Positions 37,070-46,678 of a stretch of 64,000 bases of DNA are shown one piece after another. This DNA is from Pelagomonas calceolata (taxonomy: Eukaryota; Sar; Pelagophyceae; Pelagomonadales; Pelagomonadaceae). The notes under the pieces were generated by a model, which made no database searches, was not told the origin of the DNA, and saw only the letters and a list, made by a program, of their open reading frames with translations. Location of the stretch: NCBI GenBank assembly GCA_918797485.1, contig CAKKNE010000001.1, forward strand, positions 3,658,001-3,722,000, in the 5' to 3' direction. The translations under genes and the position numbers were made by a program. The first letter of the stretch is position 1; each line of letters opens with the position of its first letter.

Positions 37070-39413
37070 ATGGCTGAATTTGCGGGCACCCTCCTCTGCG
37101 CCAAGACGCCGCACACGACGCTCGCCTACACGAACCGCATCTACCTCCATAGTACAGACTTCGCGGCCTACAAGGGCGCCGCGCCGCCGCAGGGCACGCC
37201 AGCAGATGAAGTTCTATTAGCGTTAACGGGAGACAGCGGCAAAGAACTGGTCTATTCGGCGCAAGCGAACCCTCCGGGCACGGAGATTAAGGCGGGCACG
37301 GTGGGCCTCTCGGGGCCGCAACGCACCGCTCTCGGTTTGGAACTCAGCGCGCCGATGCGCGCCACACCTTATAAACCGACGATCGACCAGCAGCTCAGTG
37401 CAGTTAGATTATCCTGTGCACCGTATAGAAAAGGCCCGCTCACAATAGACGCCCAACAACTCGCAGACCACCTGGCCAAGAAATATACGGGCCAGGTCTT
37501 TGTTGTTGGTCAAAAGTTCATGTGTGCATTAGATCCAAAACAATTGTTGTATCTGACGGTCGACGGCATGGAGTTTACACAATCAACGGGAAGCCATCTC
37601 GGGCAGTTACATGGTGGATTGACGAAAGTCCTGCCCTTCAAGGGCTGTTCGAACCCCGACTTCAAGGTCGAAAAAGAACCAGTAGAAGCGCGAGGCGTCC
37701 AACAACAATCATTATTTACGTCGGACTTTGATTTCGCGAAGCTGGGCATTGGCGGCCTGGGGAACGAGTTCGACACGATATTTCGACGAGCTTTTGCCTC
37801 GAGAATATACCCGGCGCACATCATCCAGCAGATGGGCATTTCTCACGTGCGGGGCATGTTGTTGTACGGCCCGCCCGGCTGCGGTAAAACTTTGATAGCG
37901 CGGCAGATCGGGAAAGTTTTAAACGCGCGGGAGCCCAAAATCGTGAACGGCCCCGAAGTGTTAGACAAATATGTGGGAGCGTCGGAGGAGAAGATCCGAG
38001 AACTATTTGCGGACGCCGAGGCGGAGCAGCAGAGCGAAGGCGACCGAAGCATGTTACATACGATCATCTTCGACGAGATGGCATGCGTCCGTGTGAAAAT
38101 CAATGCGAGGGCCTTCCGTGGACCTCCACGCCATCGAGCAGATACAATTCTGGGGACGACGTCGCGTCGATGGCTGAAATTTGATTTCCACACAGGACGC
38201 GATCTGTAAGAGTCGAGGAAGCGTCAGAGACGGCACGGGCGTCTCCGACTCCATCGTCAACCAGTTACTGTCGAAGATCGACGGCGTCGACTCGCTGAAT
38301 AACATCCTCGTGATTGGCATGACCAATAGAAAGGACATGATCGACGAGGCGATTCTCAGGCCGGGTCGGTTGGAGTTGCACGTCGAGATCGGGCTGCCCG
38401 ACGAGAAGGGCCGCCTCCAAATCCTCGACATCAAGACGGCGTCGATGCGCAAAGCAGGAAGGCTCCAGAAAGATGCGGTCGACGCGCTACCGGAACTCGC
38501 GGGACGCACCAAGAACTTCTCGGGTGCCGAATTAGAAGGCCTCGTGAAGTCCGCGGCGTCCTATGCATTGAGAAGGTGCGTCGACGTGGCGGGCGACAAC
38601 GCGATCGACGAGGCGTCTCTGAAGGTCGAGAAACGGGACTTTGATCATGCGTTGGATTCGGGAGAAGCTTGTGCGGCTTTTGGGGCCAAAGCTGCGTCAT
38701 TGGAACCGCTGTATAGGAACGGCATTGTTGATTTTGGAAGGTCATTTAGAGAGGTTGATGACGCTCTGCGACGACTCGTGGAGCAGGTGAGAACATCAGC
38801 CAAGACGCCGTTGATGACCGTACTGCTCGAAGGAAGAGCACATACAGGTAAAACAGCATTAGCGGCTCGCACGGCCGTCACTTCTGAATTTCCTTTTGTC
38901 CGATTGTTATCAGCGGATAGTATGATCGGATTCAGCGAAAGCGCCAAGTGCCAGGCCATCCAGAAGGTGTTTCTGGACTCCTACAAGTCGCCTCTCTCGA
39001 TTATCGTGATTGATGACGTCGAGCGACTCATCGAGTACACGCCCGTGGGTCCCCGGTTCTCGAACACGGTCCTACAAACTCTATTGGTACTACTCAAAAA
39101 AGCACCAGATGAAGAAAACAGGAGACTACTAGTGATAGCGACGACGTCCGTGTCGAACCATCTCGAGGATCTGCAACTTACGGACGCGTTTAACGTACAA
39201 CTGCGGTGTCCGCAGCTCGAAGAACCCTCCGAGATCGAGGCCGCGTTACGCCATTTGGTGGCCGATGCAACGCAACGGTCGAGCATCGCCTCGGCTATCA
39301 CAAAACCGTTGGGCATCAAGCAGCTGCTCATGGTGCTGGAGATGGCTCGGGGAGACCATGGCGTCGACGCGAACGACTTCGCCGCGTGTTTGCACCAGTT
39401 CCTAGGGGTATAA
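37070..39413 (+). CDS. NSF: N-ethylmaleimide-sensitive factor, AAA ATPase (spliced)
   Basis: Exons 37070-38080 and 38196-39413 give 742 aa, the usual NSF length. NSF with SNAP disassembles SNARE complexes so vesicles can fuse repeatedly. The N domain occupies ~1-200. D1 has Walker A GPPGCGKT (267-274), and Walker B TIIFDEM at the exon junction continuing [10 protein letters not shown]1 also has a [18 protein letters not shown] sensor segment. D2 has Walker [10 protein letters not shown] (~546) and Walker B IIVIDD (~605). The intron would be GC-AG (GCATGC...CACAG) to keep FDEMDAIC intact. A GT donor at 38087 is also in frame but inserts two residues in the Walker B turn. Assignment is secure; the splice donor is not. 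Confidence 0.92.
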
Positions 39414-39423
39414 CAACTTACTA

Positions 39424-40659
39424 TTAGTGATCCGCTAGCGAGTTCACAACAGCCCTCTCATCAGAAAGGTGGTACTTCCGCAGCGTCCTTATCGAGGACG
39501 AGACGGATGACCCGGCCGTGCCCCCGAACCCTAGGAGAGCGTGGGCGCAGATCAACAGATCGAGGTGCATGTCGAGGTCCGGCGCGTGGGCCAACAACCG
39601 ACCATTTTGTGGCGTGTCTGACGCCTCAACGACGGCCTTCTGCGCGTCGGGGACGACTTTCCTTAAATAAGAGACGGTAATGGCCTCGCCGCTCGCGCCG
39701 CCGGCTTCCTTCCTTACCACAGCAGCTAGGCGCGCCAGGCCCTCTCTAAATTCTCTGGAAGTTCTATAGGACGTGTCCGACGCAACATATAAAGGAACTG
39801 GTAATACTTCGGGCGCCGTCGCCTTCTTCCGCCGCGCGAGGTACGACGTAATTAACTCCTTGAAGGCGTTGCGCACGGTCTGGTGGAACCGTCGCCGAAA
39901 CTCGCCGTCGCCGCCCCTCAAATGGAGGGCGACGTAGTTTCGGTTCCGAGCAAACTTTGATGAAGCATGGCGCGCCACGTGTAGCATCGGGTCCGTGTAG
40001 GTCAGCGTCGCGCGTTGTAAGCGCGCACCCCATACTGTCGAGCGGATGGGGTCCGTGTCGAAGCCCTTGAAGGTCGAGCCTATCCGGAGTAAAGGCTGCG
40101 ACACGGTGCCGAGCGTCTTCGACACGTCGCGGCATCTACAAGCCCCGCGCGCGCGCCAGCCGTCCCGCGCGCGGCACCCGCCATTTGATGATGCGAAGGT
40201 CCAGATCGTGTTCGTGCAGTCGTACTTGACGAGCGCGCTCGCTATTGACGAAGTGTCTACAGCTCCGAGGTCCGCGACGGCCACGAGGTCCGCCACTTGC
40301 GTAAAGTTCAGCAACCTTTGTAAGGATGCGGACGGCAGGTCCTGCGGCTTTTTGATGGACGCGGCCTTCTCCGCATTGACGGCGGCCTTCTCGAAGCGCT
40401 CCAAAATAGCTGAAGGCGGCGCGACGTGGGACGGGCACTGGCCGTAGTGCGGCGCCGCGCGGTGCGAGAGCGCGGGCGGTAGCAACAAAACTCGATTCAA
40501 AGCGTGCGCCATCAGCAGCCCATGGAACAAATTGCGGCGCTGGTTGTTAAAACCGCCGTGCGCGGCGTATTCGAGGTAGCGCTCGTCGATCGTGGCTCCG
40601 CTTGAAATTTGGATCGGTGTCGCCGGGCCGGACCTGCTGCAGGCCTGGTGCGGGGGCAT
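39424..40659 (-). CDS. O-fucosyltransferase-like protein (PF10250 type)
   Basis: Protein of 411 aa. YAAHGGFNNQRRNLFHGLLM is the donor-site loop of GDP-fucose protein O-fucosyltransferases, NYVALHLRGGDGEF supplies His-x-Arg, and LICAHALLGFGGTAGSSVS the C-terminal nucleotide-binding helix. It is a second, only distantly similar, member besides the gene at 6670. No signal peptide or anchor is visible at the ATG used (40659), which is odd for a Golgi enzyme. A 5' exon may be missing. Sugar and acceptor are unknown. Stop codon is 10 bp from that of NSF. Confidence 0.7.
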   Translation of the reverse strand: MPPHQACSRSGPATPIQISSGATIDERYLEYAAHGGFNNQRRNLFHGLLMAHALNRVLLLPPALSHRAAPHYGQCPSHVAPPSAILERFEKAAVNAEKAASIKKPQDLPSASLQRLLNFTQVADLVAVADLGAVDTSSIASALVKYDCTNTIWTFASSNGGCRARDGWRARGACRCRDVSKTLGTVSQPLLRIGSTFKGFDTDPIRSTVWGARLQRATLTYTDPMLHVARHASSKFARNRNYVALHLRGGDGEFRRRFHQTVRNAFKELITSYLARRKKATAPEVLPVPLYVASDTSYRTSREFREGLARLAAVVRKEAGGASGEAITVSYLRKVVPDAQKAVVEASDTPQNGRLLAHAPDLDMHLDLLICAHALLGFGGTAGSSVSSSIRTLRKYHLSDERAVVNSLADH

Positions 40660-41271
40660 CGAGCTCTATGTATCGCCTCGCCGCGCGTGCGCGGAGCCTG
40701 AGGATGCCTGATCAGTGAGATAGTAAAGGCATCGAGTCCTCAGGGCCTGCCAGCGCAGCAGCGCTGGACGAAGGCTTGCTGGGGTCTTGCTGGCGGTCTT
40801 CGAAACGAGCTGTCGCCGCGTGGGCGGGCGTAGCAAGCTTGGGTGAAAAATTGAGGGCTAGCGTCGCTTACATACTAGACTACAAAGGGGCTGCCACTCC
40901 CTGTTATCGGGATTGTGTGGCTGTTTACGCGGCCGAGCGACGCGTTTTTGTGTGTTTGAGCGGTGGGAGGCAGCGCTGTGCCAACCAGCGTCCGCAAGCG
41001 CTGCGCCGGGGCGTCGAAAAGCGTGAAAAGGCCACGTGCGCGCTGTGGAATCATTGAGCGCTGCGCGAGACCCGGCGAAGCGGTGACACGCACGGCTCGC
41101 CCACCCTTGTCGAGAACGCGTGGGAGAACGATAACGGGCAACCGGTCGCGCGCGCGGCCGAAACCCCCCCGGCGCTCCGCGCGCCTCGTGGAGGGAGACC
41201 AACAACCGCCGGCGCGCACGCACACAAGAAACCCCCGCAACGCAGGCGAGAGCGCGCGGGCCGGCGCCACC
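40660..41271. other. 612-bp divergent promoter region
   Basis: It holds the CTAG motif (40858-40879). The rest shows no coding signal. The 3' part is a likely 5' UTR of the Rac gene, ending in GGCGCCACCATGC, a strong Kozak context. Confidence 0.5.
40858..40879 (+). promoter_or_regulatory. CTAG-type motif in a divergent promoter
   Basis: CTAGCG, TCGC, TTACATACTAG (the GTAA box is degenerate). It is 199 bp from the start at 40659 and 393 bp from the start at 41272. Confidence 0.5.
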
Positions 41272-41853
41272 ATGCAGAACATCAAATGTGTTGTGGTAGG
41301 AGACGGCGCCGTCGGCAAGACGTGCCTGCTCATCAGCTACACGACGAACGCCTTCCCGGGCGAGTACATCCCGACGGTCTTCGACAACTATAGTGCCAAC
41401 GTCATGGTCGACGGGCGGCCCATCAACCTGGGGCTGTGGGACACGGCCGGCCAGGAGGATTATGATAGGTTGCGGCCGCTGAGCTACCCGCAGACGGACG
41501 TGTTCTTGCTCTGTTTTAGTATTACGAATCCCACGAGCTTCGAGAACGTGCGCACGAAGTGGTACCCCGAGATTGCGTCACACGCGCCGGGCGTTCCTTT
41601 CATCCTCGTCGGCACGAAATTAGATTTGCGCAACGACCCGGAGACGGTCGCGCGGCTCCAGCAGAAGCGCCGCATGCCCGTCAACTCGGAAGACGGCATG
41701 CAGCTCGCGCGCGAGCTCGGGGCCTACAAGTACATCGAGTGCTCCGCGCTGACGCAGCAGGGCCTCAAGGGCGTCTTCGACGACTCGATCCGCTGCGTGC
41801 TCGACGCCATGAAGAAGCCGAAGAAGAAGAAGAAGAAGTGCGTCGTCGCGTGA
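41272..41853 (+). CDS. Rac/Rho-family small GTPase
   Basis: Protein of 193 aa, the exact Rac size. G1 is GDGAVGKT (10-17), switch I is [10 protein letters not shown]3 is [20 protein letters not shown] (switch II), G4 is TKLDL, G5 is ECSAL. The Rho-type insert helix is present ([15 protein letters not shown]). It ends in a polybasic tail (KKPKKKKKK) and a CAAX box (CVVA), so it should be geranylgeranylated and membrane-bound. By family it controls actin, polarity, exocytosis and NADPH-oxidase. All nucleotide-binding residues look intact. Confidence 0.93.
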   Translation: MQNIKCVVVGDGAVGKTCLLISYTTNAFPGEYIPTVFDNYSANVMVDGRPINLGLWDTAGQEDYDRLRPLSYPQTDVFLLCFSITNPTSFENVRTKWYPEIASHAPGVPFILVGTKLDLRNDPETVARLQQKRRMPVNSEDGMQLARELGAYKYIECSALTQQGLKGVFDDSIRCVLDAMKKPKKKKKKCVVA

Positions 41854-42012
41854 TCGCGAGGGGGCTGTAACTAGGTACATATAGTATACCTACCGTCGGC
41901 CGCGCGGCCTTGCTCGGCGGGCGTAGTCGAAGCGGGAATGACACGTGGCGCGTCGACGGCGGGCTCCTCCGAGCAATATGCAACTGTCCCTTTTAGTCAG
42001 GCTCGCGCGCAG

Positions 42013-42034
42013 CTAGCGGCCAGAGACACTAGAC
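42013..42034 (+). promoter_or_regulatory. Degenerate CTAG-type motif
   Basis: CTAGCG, GCCA, GAGACACTAG. It lacks GTAA. It is 88 bp upstream of the start at 42122. Confidence 0.45.
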
Positions 42035-42121
42035 TTTAAATTTTGCGAAATCCAGCAGGCTAGACGTCCACTGCTGGCGCACGAGACGCTGCCGAAGCGA
42101 GCGCGTCGCATCGGGGCAACC

Positions 42122-42961
42122 ATGAGCACCAGCTGGCTCCTCCTCTGTGCCGTCGCAAGGGCCGACCTCGTCTTCGACCCCTCCGTCGAGCGCGTCATCG
42201 TGAACGTGGGCAGCAACACGCAGCCCTCGCTGAGCCACGACCCCCAGACGGTGGCGATCGCCGTCGAGCCCATGGTCGGCTGCCGCATCCGGGAGCAGCG
42301 GAACCTCCATGTATTACATGCGGCCGTCGCGGCGAACAACACCTTGGCGTTTATGCAGTGGTACAACAAGTTTGGGGAAAGTTCGTCGTTGGGCACGGCG
42401 ACGGAGAAGGCCGAGTACACGACGCGCTACCGGGGCAAGCGGAAGATCGTGAACGTGATTTCTCTAACAACGCTCGTCGAGAGCATTCCGTTGACCGTAA
42501 AACTGTGGTACCTCAAGACGGACATGCAGGGCTTCGACTTTGATGCATTACGGAGCGCCGCCGACATATTGAGATCTGGAAGAGCTCAGTATGTGATGTC
42601 CGAGGTCTGGTGGGATAGGTATCAATCGTACGCGGGCCAGAACAACGACTTTTGTTTGCACCAATATCCTCTGATGAGGGCGCTGGGTTATGAGCTGGTC
42701 GACGTCGAGAACGGCTACCAATCCAATAAGTACCACGGCATCGAGCGGCTCAAGACGCTCGACACGAAACAAATAAGGTCCCACGACGAGATCCTCAAGA
42801 TGTGTTCCATGCAAGTCGACGCGCCGGACAAGGCCGGCAAGTGCAACGAGGGCGACGCCTACTGGAAGCACGCTTCGGCCACTCTTCCGCCGCCGCGGTG
42901 GCGCGAGCAGACGGAGAATCCCAAACGGAGGCGGCTCATGCGGCTAGACGGGTCTTTCTAA
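42122..42961 (+). CDS. FkbM-type methyltransferase, secreted or lumenal
   Basis: Protein of 279 aa. A short signal-like N-terminus (MSTSWLLLCAVARA) is followed by a Rossmann methyltransferase of the FkbM family: VIVNVGSNTQP (S-adenosylmethionine loop), AIAVEPMVGC (acidic strand end), and LKTDMQGFDFDALRSA, the D-Q/E-G motif typical of FkbM. It probably O-methylates a sugar or small molecule, perhaps glycans in the secretory pathway. Substrate unknown. Confidence 0.75.
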   Translation: MSTSWLLLCAVARADLVFDPSVERVIVNVGSNTQPSLSHDPQTVAIAVEPMVGCRIREQRNLHVLHAAVAANNTLAFMQWYNKFGESSSLGTATEKAEYTTRYRGKRKIVNVISLTTLVESIPLTVKLWYLKTDMQGFDFDALRSAADILRSGRAQYVMSEVWWDRYQSYAGQNNDFCLHQYPLMRALGYELVDVENGYQSNKYHGIERLKTLDTKQIRSHDEILKMCSMQVDAPDKAGKCNEGDAYWKHASATLPPPRWREQTENPKRRRLMRLDGSF

Positions 42962-42966
42962 GTTTC

Positions 42967-43096
42967 AACACTCGGGGCGACGGCGTGCGAGGGCGGGGGC
43001 GGGGCGGGCGTTCGGTCACGCTTTCCCACTTGCTTTCCCCGAAGTCGGCCGGCCAGGTAGCTAGGCGGCATAGGCATAGTCCTAAGCAAAGCAAGT
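42967..43096 (+). repeat. Dispersed intergenic repeat, copy 2
   Basis: Partner of 31665-31777. It fills almost the whole 139-bp space between the FkbM and pterin-dehydratase genes, both of which end here. This supports a role in 3' end formation, or simple tolerance of insertion at gene ends. Confidence 0.6.
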
Positions 43097-43100
43097 TTCG

Positions 43101-43535
43101 TTATGCATCCGACGCCGCGGCGGCCGTCTTCTCGGCCGCGCCGCGCTCCGGGTTCTCCTTCGCCCACTTCGGCGACACCGCAACACCAATACGCGAGAGC
43201 TTCGATGCTAGCGCGAAGTCGTCGGGCGTCAGGCCGCCCTGCGAGTGCGTGAAGAGCACGAGCTCCACGTCTCTATAATTCGTGATATGAATATCGGGGT
43301 GGTGCCGCGCGGCCTCGGCGACCGGCGCGACGGCGTTGACGAACGCGACGGCTTGCAGGAAGTTCTTGGCCGTGAATTTCCGCGTCAAGCGCTTGTCCTC
43401 GAGGGTCCAGAGGTTTTCCGGTAAGGCCGCGAAGGCCGCGCGCGCGCCGTCGGCGTCCAGCAGCGTCGATTGGCCTCGGTCGTCCAGCCCGCAGGAATGG
43501 CAGACCTTCTCCTTTTTCTCTGGCGGCTCCGCCAT
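43101..43535 (-). CDS. Pterin-4a-carbinolamine dehydratase
   Basis: Protein of 144 aa. Dehydrates 4a-hydroxytetrahydropterin, recycling tetrahydrobiopterin-like cofactors or acting in molybdopterin metabolism. The core FTAKNFLQAVAFVNAVAPVAEAARHHPDIHITNYRDVELVLFTHSQGGLTPDDF contains the active-site signature HHPD-x5-Y-x8-TH and the later Asp. An extra N-terminal segment with CxxC (KEKVCHSCGLDDRG) precedes it, as in several algal and plant members. No transit peptide is visible, so a cytosolic location is likely. Confidence 0.88.
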   Translation of the reverse strand: MAEPPEKKEKVCHSCGLDDRGQSTLLDADGARAAFAALPENLWTLEDKRLTRKFTAKNFLQAVAFVNAVAPVAEAARHHPDIHITNYRDVELVLFTHSQGGLTPDDFALASKLSRIGVAVSPKWAKENPERGAAEKTAAAASDA

Positions 43536-43896
43536 CGGTCTTTTGGGTATGAGGCTGTGGCCTGCGCTGACGAGCGCTAGAGTTATGATGAGCGTGCGCG
43601 GAGTAATGGCTGCTCAGTGATGTCTAGCAATGGCTGCTCGTTCCTGGACGCTTTTAGCGCACAAAGGCAAAGCCGCGGGCGCGCGCTGCTAGCGTCATGT
43701 AACACACTAGCATGCACTGTGCGTTTTTGCCATGCATGGCTTTGCAAGGGCTACACATCATTGCTGGATGCGCAGAGACCGCATAGGTCTAATTTGAGAC
43801 TGTAGCCATCGAAATATTGAGGCATAGCGGTGCTTCTGGCGAGATAGACCCTGCTTTGCACAGCAGCATAAAAAGCGCTGGCGCGGCGCGCGAATA
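43536..43896. other. Divergent promoter region, 361 bp
   Basis: It holds the CTAG motif (43689-43712). No gene is seen. Confidence 0.5.
43689..43712 (+). promoter_or_regulatory. CTAG-type motif in a divergent promoter
   Basis: CTAGCG, TCAT, GTAACACACTAGCA. It is 154 bp from the start at 43535 and 185 bp from the start at 43897. Confidence 0.6.
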
Positions 43897-44718
43897 ATGA
43901 CCTCATGGACTTGTGACAAGTGCACATACGTCCACAGCGACGCCGAAGCACAATTCCTCTGCTGTGCTATTTGCAGCGCACCGAAGCTAGCCGAGGCTGA
44001 GGCGCCGGCCGCTGCGCCACCGCCCCCGACGCCCGCGACGCGGCCCGCGCGGGAAAACGGCGCTGTTCCGCCGCGACCACGGCCACAGCCAGTTTTGCGA
44101 CCGCCGCCCGCGAAACGCCACCGCGCCGCGGCCAGAAAGTCGAGCGTATACCTGATTCCGAGCGAAGCGGCGCATGCCGCACTAAAAGAGCGCTTCCCTC
44201 GGGCACGAAAAGCCCTGGCCGCATTGAAATGGGGCGGTTTGCTGCATGCGACGATGTTGCGATTCGACGATATTGATGGCGCACACCGCGACCTCGAGCG
44301 CATCGCGAATGATGCAAGCGCCGCCGGCGTGCGGGCCCTGAACGGGCGCGCGTTCCGGTTGCCGGCCCAGTGCTGGGACAACCGCGGCGGCGTCGCCGCG
44401 TTGGCAAGGCCGGGCGACATGGGCGCAGTTCTCGAGGCGATGCTCGACACGCTACGGAACGCGCTGCCGACGATGCGCCGCGGCGCCTTCCGCGTGCACC
44501 GCCTGCGCGACATCCACATAACGCTCCCCGGCTACTCCGACAAAGCGGTTTTGATCGGCGCCGTCGACGCGTGGGACCTCGCGCTGGTGGAGACGTCCTC
44601 CGCGAAGGACCTCCGGGTCGTGCGGCGCTGGCACCTCGTGTGTGTGCCGGAACCGCCGGAACCGCCGCGCCCGTCGGCCGAGGAGCTCCGGGCGGCACGG
44701 CTGGCGCGGCTCACCTGA
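43897..44718 (+). CDS. RanBP2-type zinc finger fused to a 2H-phosphoesterase-like domain
   Basis: Protein of 273 aa. Residues 3-30 form a RanBP2/NZF-like finger (WTCDKCTYVHSDAEAQFLCCAIC) with four Cys. A Pro-rich linker (30-80) follows. The C-terminal domain (~85-255) has two His-x-Thr motifs: LHATMLRFD (~115) and DIHITLPG (~210). These are the signature of the 2H phosphodiesterase/RNA ligase fold. By family it would cleave or process 2',3'-cyclic phosphates or a related nucleotide. NZF fingers bind RNA or ubiquitin. A role in RNA end processing is plausible but inferred. Confidence 0.7.
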   Translation: MTSWTCDKCTYVHSDAEAQFLCCAICSAPKLAEAEAPAAAPPPPTPATRPARENGAVPPRPRPQPVLRPPPAKRHRAAARKSSVYLIPSEAAHAALKERFPRARKALAALKWGGLLHATMLRFDDIDGAHRDLERIANDASAAGVRALNGRAFRLPAQCWDNRGGVAALARPGDMGAVLEAMLDTLRNALPTMRRGAFRVHRLRDIHITLPGYSDKAVLIGAVDAWDLALVETSSAKDLRVVRRWHLVCVPEPPEPPRPSAEELRAARLARLT

Positions 44719-44748
44719 TGTACCTTGTAAGTGAATACATGTCCTAGA

Positions 44749-45538
44749 TTACAACACTCCCTTCGAGTCCGCCGCGGCACCGGGCGCCGCCGACGCGGCG
44801 GCCGCCGCTCCCTTGAACTTCGCCGAGCCCTTGCCCACGGACTTGTTCAGCAGCGTCGCCCCGAGGCCGGCGCGGTGCTCGTCGAGCGGCGAGCGGATCG
44901 GCTTGAAGCCGACGTCGGAGAGCGGTGCAGCTTTGTCGCCCTTGCCTACGGGTGCAACTTTTGACGCGTCGCCTTCGTCGTCCTTCTCGTCGTCGACGTA
45001 GGGGCCCAAACCGAGCTCGGGAGCCTGGCCCTTTTTCGCGTTCAGCGCCGGAAAGAGCTGCGTCGCGCTCCACGAAATCAGTTTCTTCTGCGCCGCGACG
45101 GCGTCGGCGTTGCTCACGTCGTCGCTCTTCGTCACGACGGCGCCGACGCGCAGCCACTCGCCTTCTCCAGCACGCGCCCAAACTGACTCGCACGAGAAGA
45201 GGCGGCTCCCAGACCTCTGGTGCACGAAGAAATTCTCCCATTGCTTCTCGAGGTCTTTTTTGCCTGTGCGCAAATTAACCAGTGACTCGAGAGACCACAC
45301 CGCCACGCCTTCGCTGACGTCGCATCGATGGCGTGGAGCCATGATAATAGCAGTGACGGAGACGCGCCGCGAGAATTTGATTTATGCACTGCCCTTTGCC
45401 CGGCTTGACGAATTTCGCCTTGCTCTTTTTGGTGGCTGCTCCAAAGCCAGCTCTGAGTGCAACACCACTGCGGCGCTGCGACGGCGGCACGAGTGCCGAT
45501 GCACCGGCGAGCAGCGTGATTGCGGCGAGAACTTGCAT
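44749..45538 (-). CDS. Plastid-targeted protein of unknown function (spliced)
   Basis: Exons 45538-45390 and 45313-44749 join across a 76-bp phase-2 intron (GTGCAT...GACGTCAG), giving 237 aa. Exon 1 is a bipartite leader (MQVLAAITLLAGASALVPPSQRRS) ending in KKSKAKFVKPGKG. Exon 2 continues EGVAVWSLESLVNLRTG, with FFVHQRSGSRLFSCESVW and an Ala/Lys-rich C-terminus. No family is recognised. Ser/Arg/Lys transit features and a leader cleaved after Ala-Leu suggest the stroma. Taken alone, exon 2 lacks any targeting signal, which supports the splice. Stop is 30 bp from that of the converging gene. Confidence 0.6.
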
Positions 45539-46678
45539 GTTGCAAACTTCGCTAGCTTCTTATCTCAGCACTGCAAGGGCCGATTGAGCTGGCTGCAGGC
45601 TGGCACTAGTGTGTCATTACACTAGCAATTGCCGGCCATGCGACTGTCCCCAGCGTCCGCGCGCGCGCCCCACACACACCGCACACTGCCTGCAGCCTCT
45701 ATACACACTACGGCACGCGGCGCGCCCAAAAAACGCTGCCCATTTTGACGCGCGCGGCCACAAGCACGAGAACCGCCAGATTTGAAAATCAAAAGCGGTA
45801 CTCCCGTACCAGCAAAACAAAGCGGACGCAACCCGCTATACCAAAGGCGCGTGACGGCTGGCCCACGTTAACGGCCGCGGCGGCGGGCGCGCCTGAGGTC
45901 CCTCCGTAGCTCCTGGGGGCCGCCCAGGGCTCGGCGGAGGATTGGTCGGCCGTCGTTCCCTTGCGGTCTTGTGCGTCTGAACCGTTGATGCGCGGGGCAT
46001 CATCGGAGCGGGCCACTTGAATTCCACTTCCATTGCACATCGGGGCCGCCGACACGGAAATGGAAATCGGGCCGCGGCACGTCAGAGGATTACCTGCTCC
46101 GCCCAGGCGCCCGGTCCTCAGAGACAAAATTGCCTTGGCGGGGCCGGAAAAGCCTGACTGTGCATCCGCAATTTCCTTGCAAACTCCCCGACACGTGATG
46201 GCGCGGGACCACCCGAGAGGGTAAAAGCGGGGCAGGGCTTGACCGGTTCGGCGCGCGCTCCCGGCGCGGTGCCCGACGGTGTCCGCGATTCGTTCACCCC
46301 GTCGGTCGCCGCTACAAAGTTCCCCGCGGGCCTGTGGCAGTGTCGGCATTGCACGCCGGCCGCGCGCTTGGGTCTTGGAACTGCTGTGTGGTGTCGGCAA
46401 AGTAGCTTGGAGGGGGCGGACGGATAGCCCACCGACAAGCCAAGGCACGTCGCCTGCGACCGGCCGGCCTCTGTTCGGGGCGAAACCTCACACCATTTGT
46501 GTCTGGGTTCTCGGGGGGCAGGGTAAAACAACACCCTATCGCCAATCCCAATAGACACGGTGGCGAAGCGTTCGGGGTCCGTACTACCTGGGGGTGGGTT
46601 CAATAAGTGGCTCTCTCTCTCGCCGGCCGGACGCGTACGATCGGTCTTGCACACAATATTCTTACACAAGACAATCAT
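45539..46678. other. 1.1-kb gene-poor island
   Basis: It carries the CTAG-like motif (45604-45627) at its left edge, upstream of the gene starting at 45538. The remainder has no supported gene, RNA or transposon domain, and its composition is more even than the coding neighbours. One long open frame on the minus strand (45789-46448) shows no recognisable domain or local codon style. Confidence 0.5.
45604..45627. promoter_or_regulatory. Palindrome-like CTAG motif
   Basis: CACTAGTGTGTCATTACACTAGCAA-type arrangement: CACTAG at both ends with TTAC before the second. It is 66 bp upstream of the start at 45538. Confidence 0.45.

Noticed and set aside
46118-46678. 186-aa minus-strand frame with GDRVLFYP, resembling a retroelement integrase tail
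   Set aside because: The similarity is a few residues only; no catalytic core or other element part is nearby.
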